Below are positions 1 to 8,264 of a stretch of 31,226 nt of DNA, piece after piece. The notes under the pieces were generated by a model. The model did no database searches and had not been told where the DNA came from. It worked only from the letters and a program-made list of their open reading frames with translations. Made by a program: the position numbers and the translations under genes. The stretch spans positions 1 through 31,226 of IMG/VR virus record IMGVR_UViG_3300027759_000295; one strand, written 5' to 3'. Position 1 is the stretch's first letter. Every line of letters begins with the position of its first letter. This DNA comes from a virus.

Positions 1-215
1 CGCTCTTCACGGCTTACAACGACCTCACTATTAATCAGGTCAACGGCTGGGTTGCCACCGCGCTCGGCCCGGACGGCATTGCCAAGGCACAGGCCGACTG
101 CGACGCGGCCATCGCCGCCCAGCAAGCACCCGACTTGCCCGTGACGCCGCCCCTGCCGTGGAACATCCCGACGCCCGCGCCGGAGCCTGTGCCGCCGGTC
201 GAAGAGCCGGTTTAG
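1..215 (+). CDS. C-terminal end of an uncharacterised phage protein (partial)
   Basis: An open frame enters from the left edge (codons in phase with position 3) and stops with TAG at 213-215, giving about 70 residues. It reads DLTINQVNGWVATALGPDG, then an alanine-rich helix, then PPLPWNIP and a tail rich in Pro and Glu. I recall small phage proteins with a similar helix ending in PPLPW next to capsid and adaptor genes, but their function is unknown to me. It sits 27 nt before the first adaptor gene in the same direction. The start is outside the window. Codon use (strong G/C in third positions) supports coding. Confidence 0.6.
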   Translation, partial: LFTAYNDLTINQVNGWVATALGPDGIAKAQADCDAAIAAQQAPDLPVTPPLPWNIPTPAPEPVPPVEEPV

Positions 216-242
216 TCTCCAGAGGTTGATGACGAGGTTTGC

Positions 243-935
243 ATGGCAACGAGCGGCACATATACCTTCAACCCGTCGCTTGGCGAGTTGACTTTGTATG
301 CTTATAATCTGATTGGTGTTCGCAACACTGCGGTGCTCCAAGAGCATATGGAAGCCGCTCGTATGGCGACCAATATGATGCTTTCGCGCTGGTCGAACCA
401 AGGCGTTAATCTGTGGGCGGTGGATCTGATCACTAAGCCCTTAGTTCAGGGCCAGTCCACGTACACGGTGGATTCGAATACCGTCATGATTCTCGACGCT
501 TATATGGTCATTGACGACGGTTCGGGCCAGCCCATCGACCGAATCATCATGCCGGTTTCCCGCACTGAGTACGCGTCCTATCCGAATAAAGAGCAGCAGG
601 GCTTTTCAACGACGTACTGGTTCGATCGTCTGCTGGCCCCCACCATAACTTTATGGCCCGTTCCGGACGGAAATTCTGCCCAATACCTCAAGTATTACCG
701 CGTGCGCCAACTGCAGGACTCGAACCTCCAGAACGGCGAGCAAGTAGAAATTCCGTACTTGTGGATGGAAGCGTTTGCTTACGGCCTTGCCCTGAGATTG
801 GCTCAAGTCTGGTCACCTGATAAAATGACGATTCTGAAGCCCATGGCCGACGAATCGTACCAAATCGCTGCTGACCAGAATACCGAATACGCTCAACAAT
901 ACGTTTCTCCCCAAATCTCTGGGTACTTCCGTTAG
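243..935 (+). CDS. Head-tail adaptor-like structural protein (P22 gp4-like)
   Basis: 230 residues. The N-terminal helical pattern (SLGELTLYAYNLIGVRN, then a helix ending MLSRWSNQGVNLW) followed by a beta-rich segment (STYTVDSNTVMILDAYM, ITLWPVPD) and a C-terminal helical bundle resembles the P22 gp4/podovirus adaptor group, which sits as a ring under the portal and closes the filled head. This assignment is from remembered family features, not a search. A GAGG sequence about 6 nt before ATG 243 supports the start. It is followed after 9 nt by a CxxC protein. A second adaptor-like gene lies at 4968, so the division of labour between the two is unclear. Alternative: another head-completion protein. 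Confidence 0.6.
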   Translation: MATSGTYTFNPSLGELTLYAYNLIGVRNTAVLQEHMEAARMATNMMLSRWSNQGVNLWAVDLITKPLVQGQSTYTVDSNTVMILDAYMVIDDGSGQPIDRIIMPVSRTEYASYPNKEQQGFSTTYWFDRLLAPTITLWPVPDGNSAQYLKYYRVRQLQDSNLQNGEQVEIPYLWMEAFAYGLALRLAQVWSPDKMTILKPMADESYQIAADQNTEYAQQYVSPQISGYFR

Positions 936-944
936 GGGTTTTAA

Positions 945-1679
945 ATGGGATACGCTTCCCAGTCCGGGCGGGCGAGGACAAGCGCTAGGAACCCGCAAGC
1001 GCATGCGATATGCGATCGGTGCGGGTTTCGCTATAACCACGTTGACCTTCGCTGGCAGTATGATTGGCGCGGCGCGTCGATGCAGAACATCCGTATGTTG
1101 GTTTGCAGTCCATGCTACGACACTCCCCAAACGCAGCTTCGCGCGATCGTTGTCCCGGCGGATCCGACGCCGATCACGAATTCCCGCACCCAGAATTTCG
1201 TCGCGGCTTCGACGGATGATCTGACGATCGTCAGCCCGACTGTAACCGACCCCACAACGAGCATCCCGATCCCGTCCAAAGTCGGCCTCCTTACGCAAAA
1301 TGGCGTCGATATCACCACTCAGCCCATTGGCGTACCGGTCGGGCTTCAGCAAGCGGCGATTATGCCCCTGCGAGGGAAAACCGCGTATGCGGTGAGCGTT
1401 CCAGTCCTGTCGATGATTGCGAACGGCACGGCCACAATTACCGTGACTTGTAGCGCGGTTCACAATTTGGTTACTGATTCGCAGATTTCCGTTGCGGGTG
1501 CCAGTGCTAAAATCGCCAACGGCTTTTATTCGGTGACTTTAGGGTCGGCCACATCTTTTTCATACATGGTTAATTCCGCCGTCCCGGCAGGATCGCTTTT
1601 GACCGATACGACAAAGATCCTGACTGCTAAGGTTGGCCTTCCCTACAATTACGAACAGATACCACAGGCGAGCGTCTAA
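945..1679 (+). CDS. Structural protein with N-terminal CxxC zinc-binding motif and Ig-like C-terminal domain
   Basis: 244 residues. Two Cys pairs, C23-x2-C26 (ICDRCGF) and C54-x2-C57 (CSPCYD), bracket an aromatic-rich stretch and look like a small zinc ribbon. The C-terminal part (about 159-219) has the pattern GTATITVT...HNLVTD...GFYSVT...TSFSYMV, the compact beta domain also found twice in the nozzle-like protein at 5763. Its position between an adaptor and fibre-type proteins points to a virion component, perhaps in the head-tail interface. Start ATG 945 follows a GGGG stretch at 936-939. The next gene starts 1 nt after its stop. Function is otherwise unknown. Confidence 0.6.
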   Translation: MGYASQSGRARTSARNPQAHAICDRCGFRYNHVDLRWQYDWRGASMQNIRMLVCSPCYDTPQTQLRAIVVPADPTPITNSRTQNFVAASTDDLTIVSPTVTDPTTSIPIPSKVGLLTQNGVDITTQPIGVPVGLQQAAIMPLRGKTAYAVSVPVLSMIANGTATITVTCSAVHNLVTDSQISVAGASAKIANGFYSVTLGSATSFSYMVNSAVPAGSLLTDTTKILTAKVGLPYNYEQIPQASV

Positions 1680-1680
1680 A

Positions 1681-2139
1681 ATGGCAAACACAACCATCAC
1701 GAACTTGCCCTTGGCGGTTTCCCTGAACGGGGGCGAGCAGATCCCGGCGGTGAATACGTCGAATACCACGGTCCGCCTCACGGTCCAGCAGATTTCGAAC
1801 TACGTTTCTGCATCGCAAACCGTCACCCCCAACAATGCGCTGACGGCGACGGCCAACGCCGCCACAGTGTTGCTCGTTTACCCCATTACCACCATTACCA
1901 ATAGCTCCGCCGCTACCCTAACGATCACAATCACGACGACGGGTGCCGCAGACGGTCAAATGGTCATGGTCCGCATTCTGGATTTTAGTGCGGTTGCCCA
2001 AACGTTGACATGGGTAAACACCGAGAACAGCACGGTATCCGTTCCATCAACGTCGAATGGGTCCACAACGCTGCCCAAGACGGTTAGCCTTCAATACAAC
2101 GGTAAGACTTCCAAGTGGCGCTGCATCGCTTCGGTTTAA
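1681..2139 (+). CDS. Small beta-rich virion protein (tail-fibre-associated)
   Basis: 152 residues if started at ATG 1681, one nucleotide after the previous stop; an upstream in-frame ATG (1633) lies inside the preceding gene and is less likely. The N-terminus (ITNLPLAVSLNGGEQIPAVN, then TTVRLTVQQISNYV) is the short motif found at the start of many phage tail-fibre and spike proteins. The rest is Thr/Val/Asn-rich beta sequence ending TVSLQYNGKTSKWRCIAS, typical of small trimeric fibre or decoration domains. It is followed 15 nt later by another fibre-like gene. Exact role is not determinable from sequence. Confidence 0.55.
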   Translation: MANTTITNLPLAVSLNGGEQIPAVNTSNTTVRLTVQQISNYVSASQTVTPNNALTATANAATVLLVYPITTITNSSAATLTITITTTGAADGQMVMVRILDFSAVAQTLTWVNTENSTVSVPSTSNGSTTLPKTVSLQYNGKTSKWRCIASV

Positions 2140-2154
2140 GGGGAACCGCAAAAC

Positions 2155-3006
2155 ATGGCCGACGACATTGTCTCACTCTCTGGCGAAGGTCTAAAGTTCG
2201 GGCGGTTCCCGGCTAACGGAGAGCTTTTGATTGGCAATGGGTCCGGCCTCAAGCTGTCCACTCTGACGGCGGGCAGCAACGTCACAATCACTAATTCGTC
2301 GGGCGGGATTTCTATCAGCGCTACAAGTTCTGGGGGAACCGTCACCAGCGTGACCGGCACGACACCGATTACGTCAACGGGCGGCGCAACTCCGAACATT
2401 GCCCTGACGACCCCGGTAGCCGTCCAATACGGCGGAACTGGCCTCGCCACGATCACATCCAACAACCTCATGGTTGGCAACGGAACGGGCGCGGTTAGTC
2501 TTATCGCGCCGGGAGCCAGCGGTAATCTGCTGACCAGCAACGGAACCACTTGGGCGAGCACTGCACCGACAGCAGTCTGGACGACGGTTAAGAAAACAGC
2601 AGATCAGACAGTTTCGTCTGGAACAACATACGTTGATGACAGCGCACTTAGTTTTTCAATGCTGGCGAACACCACATACGCAATCAGGGGTGTGTGTTTT
2701 CTTTCATACACCACAAATGGCGCAGTCGTTTCATTTAATGGACCAGCCAGCCCGACCCGCATTTTAGGGCAAACCACCCCAAATACTACCGTTGCGCTTA
2801 CCACATATTCAGGCGCAACGTACTCCCTGTCTCCATTAAATGCTATTTTTGCTGGTGGAGCGACTGGGCAAATAGTTTCGGCCTTTAACATTGAAGTTGT
2901 TAACGGGGCCACTGGTGGCACATTTGCAATGAGATTAGCTCAAACTGGCTCCGGCGGCTCAATGGTTTGCCAAAAGGGCTCCTTTATTGAATACGCAGCA
3001 TTCTAG
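2155..3006 (+). CDS. Tail-fibre-like protein
   Basis: 283 residues. Residues 1-60 are short beta repeats (LIGNGSGLKLSTLTAG, VTITNSSGGISISAT). They are followed by the fibre-specific pattern GTTPITSTGGATPNIALTTP and VQYGGTG (about 91-96), a GGTG turn common in phage fibre shafts. The last 140 residues are a more complex beta domain ending in YAAF, probably the receptor-binding or trimer-tip part. The GC content falls in this distal part (from about 2600), where recombination of tip domains is usual. RBS GGGGAACCGC precedes ATG 2155. Function as adsorption fibre is inferred. Confidence 0.6.
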   Translation: MADDIVSLSGEGLKFGRFPANGELLIGNGSGLKLSTLTAGSNVTITNSSGGISISATSSGGTVTSVTGTTPITSTGGATPNIALTTPVAVQYGGTGLATITSNNLMVGNGTGAVSLIAPGASGNLLTSNGTTWASTAPTAVWTTVKKTADQTVSSGTTYVDDSALSFSMLANTTYAIRGVCFLSYTTNGAVVSFNGPASPTRILGQTTPNTTVALTTYSGATYSLSPLNAIFAGGATGQIVSAFNIEVVNGATGGTFAMRLAQTGSGGSMVCQKGSFIEYAAF

Positions 3007-3060
3007 TGAACCCGCGCCGATGAACACGCCCCTAAAAGACCTTCGCTCGGAGCACGAATA

Positions 3061-3297
3061 ATGGAACCCCAGACGCTTATCAACATCGCCGGGGGCGTCA
3101 CCCTCTCAGTCGTGGGCTGGTTAGCCCGCGAGCTGTGGGGCGCGGTCAAGGACTTGCGCGAGGACATCCACCGGATCGAGGTTGATCTGCCCAAGACCTA
3201 CGTCCCCCGTTCGGACCTCGACGCGCGGATGAAACGCATTGAAGACATGCTTCAACGCATTGATGACAAGCTAGACGCAAAGGCGGACAAGCCATGA
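3061..3297 (+). CDS. Small membrane-anchored coiled-coil protein near lysis genes
   Basis: 78 residues. A hydrophobic N-terminus (LINIAGGVTLSVVGWLARELW) is followed by a charged helical segment (AVKDLREDIHRIEVDLP) and a heptad-like C-terminus (MKRIEDMLQRIDDKLDAKAD). I recall close relatives with the motif LPxxYVPRxDLDxR in many proteobacterial phages, usually beside holin and endolysin genes and of unknown function. RBS CGGAG lies upstream of ATG 3061, and the stop overlaps the next start by 4 nt (ATGA). A role in lysis, such as a holin accessory or inner-membrane spanin, is possible but unproven. Confidence 0.55.
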   Translation: MEPQTLINIAGGVTLSVVGWLARELWGAVKDLREDIHRIEVDLPKTYVPRSDLDARMKRIEDMLQRIDDKLDAKADKP

Positions 3298-3770
3298 GCA
3301 CAACAGAGGAAAAACAGGAGAAGATTTCCCTTGATATGGCCGCGTCGGCCAGCAAGGGCGCGATGGTTGAGAAGATCGTCTTCGCTGGCGTCCCAATCCT
3401 GTTTTCTTGCGTCGTGTACCTGATGAGCGCGCTGTCCAACGCCAACACCGAGATCATCCAGCTCAAATCACGGGTTGCGGTTGTAGTGAACGCCGACAAC
3501 AAGGCAATCCCCCCGCAAGGCACCACCATCGACATGGCCGAAATCAGGGAAAACCTGAGCGAAAAGATCGGCACCGTCGAGAAGGAGGCCGCACTTGGCC
3601 GCGCCGCGATGACGCTGGACCGGGAGCGGGCAATGGCCGCCGTTGAAAAAAGCCGACTGGACATGGCGGCTGACGCTGCGGCGGCTAGGGCAGCCATCAG
3701 GATGGAGACGGCGAAGGCTGTCTCTGACCTTGATCGCCGCATCGCTATCATAGAGAACAGGGGGAAGTGA
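3294..3770 (+). CDS. Single-TM coiled-coil protein of the lysis region
   Basis: 158 residues. A charged N-terminus is followed by one transmembrane segment (VFAGVPILFSCVVYLMSAL, about residues 29-47) and a long alanine/charged helix with a coiled-coil look to the end (about 85-155, e.g. KEAALGRAAMTLDRERAMAA). Topology with one N-proximal anchor and a long helical ectodomain fits a spanin-like or other envelope protein, but no lipobox partner is visible. The start overlaps the previous gene (ATGA), and the stop TGA overlaps the holin ATG (TGATG), so the genes are probably translated together. Function unknown. Confidence 0.5.
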   Translation: MSTTEEKQEKISLDMAASASKGAMVEKIVFAGVPILFSCVVYLMSALSNANTEIIQLKSRVAVVVNADNKAIPPQGTTIDMAEIRENLSEKIGTVEKEAALGRAAMTLDRERAMAAVEKSRLDMAADAAAARAAIRMETAKAVSDLDRRIAIIENRGK

Positions 3771-4297
3771 TGGATCTTCTGAAAACATTTGGCCCGCTTC
3801 TGGGGCAAGTTGCGCCCACAATTGCGACCGCGCTTGGTGGCCCGCTGGCAGGAATGGCCGTCAAGACGCTGTCCAATGCCCTCTTGGGACACGAGAACGG
3901 CACGTCAGAAGACGTCGCCAGCGCCATGCAGTCGGCAACGCCAGAGCAACTATCTGATATCAAGAAAATTGACGCCGACTTCAGGGTCCGCATGAAGGAA
4001 CTGGACATCGACCTTGAGCGCATCAGCTCCGGAGACCGCGACAGCGCCCGCAAGATGCAGATGCAGACGAACGACTGGATTCCTCGCATCCTCGCGTTGA
4101 TTATCACAGTCGGCTTCTTCGGCATCCTCATCTGGATGCTCATCAACGGCATGCCTAAAAATGGCACTGAGGCCCTCTTGATGATGCTCGGCGCGCTGGG
4201 GACGGCTTGGACGGGCGTGGTAAACTTTTATTATGGGTCGTCGGCTGGATCGAAGGCCAAGACTGACGCAATGGCAGCAAAATCGGGAGACAAGTGA
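3770..4297 (+). CDS. Holin of the 3-TM gene-transfer-agent type
   Basis: 175 residues. The layout matches the GTA_holin_3TM family (PF11351) as I know it. It has a Gly/Ala-rich N-terminal hydrophobic segment (about 7-40), a charged helical stretch with DxDxR repeats, then WIPRILALIITVGFFG (about 103-125, TM) and a second C-terminal TM region containing LGTAWTGVVNFYYGSS. The protein would open the inner membrane for endolysin release. Start: GTG 3767 lies directly before ATG 3770, but AGGGGG is too close to the GTG, so ATG 3770 is preferred. Its stop overlaps the endolysin ATG, forming a holin-endolysin cassette. Confidence 0.75.
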   Translation: MDLLKTFGPLLGQVAPTIATALGGPLAGMAVKTLSNALLGHENGTSEDVASAMQSATPEQLSDIKKIDADFRVRMKELDIDLERISSGDRDSARKMQMQTNDWIPRILALIITVGFFGILIWMLINGMPKNGTEALLMMLGALGTAWTGVVNFYYGSSAGSKAKTDAMAAKSGDK

Positions 4298-4890
4298 TGG
4301 ACTTCACGGGCGCAGCACGCAAAATTGAACCGTCTGAAATTGATCAGATTGCCAACGATCTGGGTGTGGAGCCCGCAGCCTTCCGCGCCGTCATTGCGGT
4401 TGAGGCGGCAGGATCTGGTTTCGACAAGGCTGGCCGCCCCAAGGCCCTCTTTGAACGCCACCACTTTTATAAGCATTTGAAAGACGCGCCGGGGCTTCGA
4501 TCCAATGCTGAAGCGGAAGGACTAGCTTATCCCAAGTGGGGCACGAAGCCCTACCCGAAGGGGTCTGACGCCGTTTACGCAGAAATCGTTCGTGCTTGCG
4601 CTATCGACGAAGAAGCAGCACTGCTGTCAACTTCGTGGGGTCTGGGCCAGATCATGGGATCAAATTACAAGCTCGCGGGCTGCAATTCCGTCCACGAGAT
4701 GGTGTCTGAGGCCTGCGAGAGCGAGGCGGGGCAGTTGCGTCAGATGGCGTCCTTCATCAAAAAGGCTGGCCTTCTGGACGAGCTTGTCGCCAAGAATTGG
4801 GCTGGATTTGCCAAGGGCTACAATGGCCCGCAGTACGCCAAGAACCAATACGACCAGAAGCTGGCCGCTGCCTATACGAAGTTTGCCTAA
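4297..4890 (+). CDS. Endolysin, N-acetylmuramidase domain (DUF3380-like)
   Basis: 197 residues, one catalytic domain filling the whole protein. Signature parts of the N-acetylmuramidase family (PF11860) are visible: VIAVEAAGSGFD, with the likely catalytic Glu at 36, then GRPKALFERHHFYKHL (about 46-61), then STSWGLGQIMG and the C-terminal FAKGYNGPQYAKNQYDQKL. It should cleave the glycan strands of host peptidoglycan at lysis. No signal peptide is present, so export depends on the adjacent holin. Start ATG 4297 (TGATG overlap with the holin; RBS GGGAG) is preferred over the in-frame GTG at 4294. Confidence 0.88.
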   Translation: MDFTGAARKIEPSEIDQIANDLGVEPAAFRAVIAVEAAGSGFDKAGRPKALFERHHFYKHLKDAPGLRSNAEAEGLAYPKWGTKPYPKGSDAVYAEIVRACAIDEEAALLSTSWGLGQIMGSNYKLAGCNSVHEMVSEACESEAGQLRQMASFIKKAGLLDELVAKNWAGFAKGYNGPQYAKNQYDQKLAAAYTKFA

Positions 4891-4937
4891 CCGTGGTGTA
4901 GTCGGTCTGCCAAGATGGTACAGAACGCCTAACCGTG
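4885..4937 (+). repeat. 11-bp direct repeat around the gap after the endolysin gene
   Basis: GCCTAACCGTG occurs at 4885-4895 (containing the endolysin stop codon) and again at 4927-4937, 42 bp apart. The second copy is followed at once by CTAAAATGCG. This spans the longest gap of the structural arm (4891-4967). It could mark a small duplication or a protein-binding site. Confidence 0.5.
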
Positions 4938-4938
4938 C

Positions 4939-4944
4939 TAAAAT
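4939..4944 (+). promoter_or_regulatory. Possible -10 element upstream of the second adaptor gene
   Basis: TAAAAT lies 24 nt before ATG 4968, in the only sizeable non-coding gap of this arm (77 nt), followed by GGAATTAGGAG as ribosome binding site. No good -35 is visible at 17 bp, so this may be a weak, extended or phage-specific promoter, or nothing. Confidence 0.25.
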
Positions 4945-4967
4945 GCGTTGGAATTAGGAGACACTAG

Positions 4968-5759
4968 ATGACAACGGGCCTTAGTTACGACGGAACCGTT
5001 GCTGGAACGACTAGTTACGTTCAGCAGATTGCCACTATGGCGGTCGTCGAATCAACTGACCCTGCGTTTCAGATCATCTTACCCCAAATGATCACCTATG
5101 CTGAAAACCGCATGTATCGCGACATTGACTTCATGTTCACGTCGACATCGCTGCACGGAGCCACATTCGTCCTGACTGTGGGTAGTCGAAATCTTTCTTT
5201 CAACATCAACCTGTCATCCAATAGCCTTTCATCTGAAGGCACATTTGTCGTAAGCGAGCAGATCAACCTTTTAACTGACGCTGCCGGTAATGCCTCGATC
5301 TCGACAGACCCAGACACTTGCGTGCGTGTTCCTCTTTTGCCGACGACGAAGGAGTTTCTCGACGCAGTCTACGGCTCGTCCCTGACCGCCAACCGTGGCA
5401 AGCCTCAGTACTTCGTCCCCTTCAACGAAACGCTGTTCTTTGTCGGTCCAGTACCCGACCAAGCGTACCCGGTCGAGGTCGTTGGTACGTACCGTCCTAA
5501 TAGCCTCTCGCTGACGAACAAGACGACTTTCATCAGCCAGTACCTGCCCGACCTGTTTATCATGGCGTCCATGGTCTATGTCAGCGCGTACCAGCGCAAT
5601 TTTGGCCGTGCTAACGACGACCCGCAAATGGCGATCACTTACGAGAGCCAGTATCAGGCTCTCCTTAAGAGCGCCGTGGTAGAGGAAGCCCGCAAGAAAT
5701 TCGACGCTGCCGGGTGGTCGTCGCAGTCGCCCGCTACCATCGCCACCCCGACGAGGTAA
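4968..5759 (+). CDS. Head-tail adaptor protein (SU10-type)
   Basis: 263 residues. The N-terminal helix (SYVQQIATMAVVESTDP), the motif LPQMITYAENRMYRDIDF (about 43-60), a beta region (TFVLTVGSRNLSF), a PTTKEFLDAVYG segment and a C-terminal helical bundle (YLPDLFIMASMVYVSAYQRNF, then YESQYQALLKSA) match the SU10 phage adaptor group as I know it. In that phage the protein links portal to nozzle in a short-tailed virion. RBS TTAGGAG is 8 nt before ATG 4968. The nozzle-like gene follows after 3 nt, consistent with sequential assembly. Confidence in adaptor is fairly high; exact neighbours in the virion are inferred. Confidence 0.75.
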   Translation: MTTGLSYDGTVAGTTSYVQQIATMAVVESTDPAFQIILPQMITYAENRMYRDIDFMFTSTSLHGATFVLTVGSRNLSFNINLSSNSLSSEGTFVVSEQINLLTDAAGNASISTDPDTCVRVPLLPTTKEFLDAVYGSSLTANRGKPQYFVPFNETLFFVGPVPDQAYPVEVVGTYRPNSLSLTNKTTFISQYLPDLFIMASMVYVSAYQRNFGRANDDPQMAITYESQYQALLKSAVVEEARKKFDAAGWSSQSPATIATPTR

Positions 5760-5762
5760 CGC

Positions 5763-8264
5763 ATGCCCCACGCATCGTTTAAACTCATCCCGGGCGTTGA
5801 CCAGAACAAGACGCCCACGCTTAACGAAGCGGCGATCTCGTATAGCCAGCTTATCCGGTTTATTCCCGATCGAACCCTTGGCGGTCTTGTCCAGAAGCTT
5901 GGTGGGTGGACCAAGTTTTATGGCAATGCTATCGGGTCGATTGTCCGCTGCCTTTGGGCGTGGGAAGACACCAACAACAACAGTTATCTGGCGGTGGGTG
6001 CGGAAGGAATTAGCCCCATCGTTGTGACAGGTGCCAGTGGTAACGGCACTAACGCTACCCTCACCCATACCACACCATTTCAATTCGTAGAGGGTAACGG
6101 CATCACGGTGAGCGGCGTTGTTCCGTCGGGTTACAACGGGCAATTTACCGTTGTCTCGTCGACCACCACCAGCGTTACTTATGCCAATACCACTACGGCG
6201 GCATATACTTCCGGCGGCGCAATCGCTGGCGGTGGAATGGCTTTGGAAATCATAGTTAGCGGCAGCGCATCGGATATCACCCCGCAAAGCTCCACGTACG
6301 ACGTGGTCGTTAATTTCCAGACCACTGCTGGTAGCAATGCGGTGTTGGTAACAGACACTGGCCGAAACATTGACGGTTATGATTCGGTAAACATCATTAC
6401 CCCGGTGGCCGTGGGCGGCATCGTGCTGTTTGGTCAGTACCAGTGTTACAACGTTGGCGGTTCGGCCAACACTTACACCATCTACGCAACTAATATATTG
6501 GGCGACCCGGATTTGGCGGTTTTTACTACCACCACTACCCCGTTGGCGGTGACTGGAGCATCGGGTACTGGTACAGTTGCCACCATTACGTTCGGCGGGG
6601 CATATGTTTTCCCGATTGGTAGTGTTGTCACCGTTTTAAGCGTTAATCCGGCTGGATATAATGGGAAATACGTTGTTACCACATCCGGTGCGGGTACGGT
6701 GTCTTTTGCCAGCACCACCACTGCGGCTTATGTGAGCGGTGGCAACGTTTCGAACAACGGTGTGGTGCCGCTTTTTACCGCAACGAACACTAGCAGTTCG
6801 GTTGCGGTGTTGCTTCCTAACCACAGACTGTTCGTTGGTGACACTTTCCCAATACTCATCGTTACACCCGTTGGTGGTATAACTCTAAGCGGTAATTACG
6901 TAGTAAACAGAGTAGTATCCGCTAATTTATTCGACATTTCGGCAAACAATTCAGCTTCGTCCACGGCTAGTGTTTACGAAAACAGCGGGTTCGTTCGCTT
7001 TTTATACTGGAATGGTCTCGGCCCCGCAGCGGTTGGCACTGGATACGGCATTGGTCCATATGGTTACGGCGGGTACGGTACTGGTTCTCCCCCAGCCGTT
7101 AACAGTGGAACCGCCATTCAAGCGGTCGACTGGACGCTGGACAACTGGGGGCAAATCCTAATATCGTGCCCTCTAAACGGTCCGATTTTTGAATGGGACC
7201 CAACCAGCGGTGACAAAACGTCGCTTATTATTCCGAGTGCTCCTTCAGTTAGTGAAGGAATATTCGTCGCGATGCCCCAGCGGCAGATCATTGCTTGGGG
7301 AAGTACGTTCAATGGTATTAAAGACCCACTGCTCATTCGTTGGTGCGATGTTAACGATTACTCTTCGTGGACCGCAACAATCACCAATCAGGCGGGTTCT
7401 TACCGCATACCCAAAGGGTCACGCATTATTCAGTGCATCCAAGCCGGTCAGCAAGCCATACTGTGGACCGACATTGGCGTTTGGGCCATGCAATACGTTG
7501 GTCCCCCTTACGTCTACCAGTTCAACGAGCTGGGCAATGGGTGCGGTCTTATTGGTCGCAAAGCGGCGGCATCGGTTGGTGGCGTAGTGTACTGGATGGG
7601 TCCCAGCCAGTTTTACCGATTGGCCGGTAATGGTGTCGAACCCATTCGTTGCCCGGTCTGGGACGTTATCTTCCAGGACCTCGACACCAACAACGTCGAC
7701 AAAATCCGCGTTGCCCCGAACAGCCGGTTTGGCGAGATCTCGTGGTATTACCCCACTAGCGGTAACGGTGGCGAAATTCACAATTACGTGAAGTACAACA
7801 TCGTACTGGACCAGTGGGACTTTGGCGAGCTTGCCCGAACCGCATGGATTAACGAGTCCGTCCTTGGCCCGCCAATTGGAGCGGCCCCCAACACGTACTT
7901 GTTTCAGCACGAGACTTCGCCTAACGATGATGGCAACGCGATGGTCTCGTCGTTTCAGACGGGTTATTTCGTCCTGAACGAAGCCGACAGTAAGATGTTC
8001 GTCGACCAAGTGTGGCCGGATATGAAGTGGGGGTACTATGGTGGTGTTCAAAACGCCAACGTACTCCTCACTTTCTACGTAGCCGACTACCCCGGACAGA
8101 CCCCGGTGGCGTACGGGCCATTCACGCTTACTCAGGCGGTTGACTACGTTACCCCGCGATTTAGGGGGCGGTTGGTGTCAATCAAAATGGAGAGCAACGA
8201 CATCAACTCGTTTTGGCGTATCGGCAACACCCGATATAGATTCCAACCAGACGGGAAGTTCTAA
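5763..8264 (+). CDS. Tail nozzle-like protein with inserted repeat domains
   Basis: 833 residues. The start (LIRFIPDR...GGLVQKLGGWTKFYG, VRCLWAWED, NSYLAVG) and the blade-like repeats in the second half (ILISCPLNGPIFEWDP, QIIAWGSTF, YVYQFNELGNGCGLIG, VVYWMGPSQFYRL) resemble podovirus nozzle/tail-stabilisation proteins that form a beta-propeller at the tail end. Two copies of a ~60-residue domain are inserted at about 90-152 and 265-325 (GASGxGTxATxT...GYNGxxxV...TTTAAYxSGG). The stop overlaps the next ATG (TAATG). AT content and codon use are uniform over the gene. The role in DNA delivery through the tail is inferred from family and neighbours. Confidence 0.65.
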   Translation: MPHASFKLIPGVDQNKTPTLNEAAISYSQLIRFIPDRTLGGLVQKLGGWTKFYGNAIGSIVRCLWAWEDTNNNSYLAVGAEGISPIVVTGASGNGTNATLTHTTPFQFVEGNGITVSGVVPSGYNGQFTVVSSTTTSVTYANTTTAAYTSGGAIAGGGMALEIIVSGSASDITPQSSTYDVVVNFQTTAGSNAVLVTDTGRNIDGYDSVNIITPVAVGGIVLFGQYQCYNVGGSANTYTIYATNILGDPDLAVFTTTTTPLAVTGASGTGTVATITFGGAYVFPIGSVVTVLSVNPAGYNGKYVVTTSGAGTVSFASTTTAAYVSGGNVSNNGVVPLFTATNTSSSVAVLLPNHRLFVGDTFPILIVTPVGGITLSGNYVVNRVVSANLFDISANNSASSTASVYENSGFVRFLYWNGLGPAAVGTGYGIGPYGYGGYGTGSPPAVNSGTAIQAVDWTLDNWGQILISCPLNGPIFEWDPTSGDKTSLIIPSAPSVSEGIFVAMPQRQIIAWGSTFNGIKDPLLIRWCDVNDYSSWTATITNQAGSYRIPKGSRIIQCIQAGQQAILWTDIGVWAMQYVGPPYVYQFNELGNGCGLIGRKAAASVGGVVYWMGPSQFYRLAGNGVEPIRCPVWDVIFQDLDTNNVDKIRVAPNSRFGEISWYYPTSGNGGEIHNYVKYNIVLDQWDFGELARTAWINESVLGPPIGAAPNTYLFQHETSPNDDGNAMVSSFQTGYFVLNEADSKMFVDQVWPDMKWGYYGGVQNANVLLTFYVADYPGQTPVAYGPFTLTQAVDYVTPRFRGRLVSIKMESNDINSFWRIGNTRYRFQPDGKF

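Noticed and set aside
3020-3061. 13-codon ORF (MNTPLKDLRSEHE) ending in TAATG before the gene at 3061
   Set aside because: The stop-start overlap looks like a leader peptide, but the frame is too short and has no clear ribosome binding site, so it was not listed as a gene.
5271-6287. 338-codon - strand frame across the adaptor and nozzle genes
   Set aside because: It crosses the boundary of two well-supported + strand genes, has Arg/Asp-rich shadow composition and no plausible start signal.
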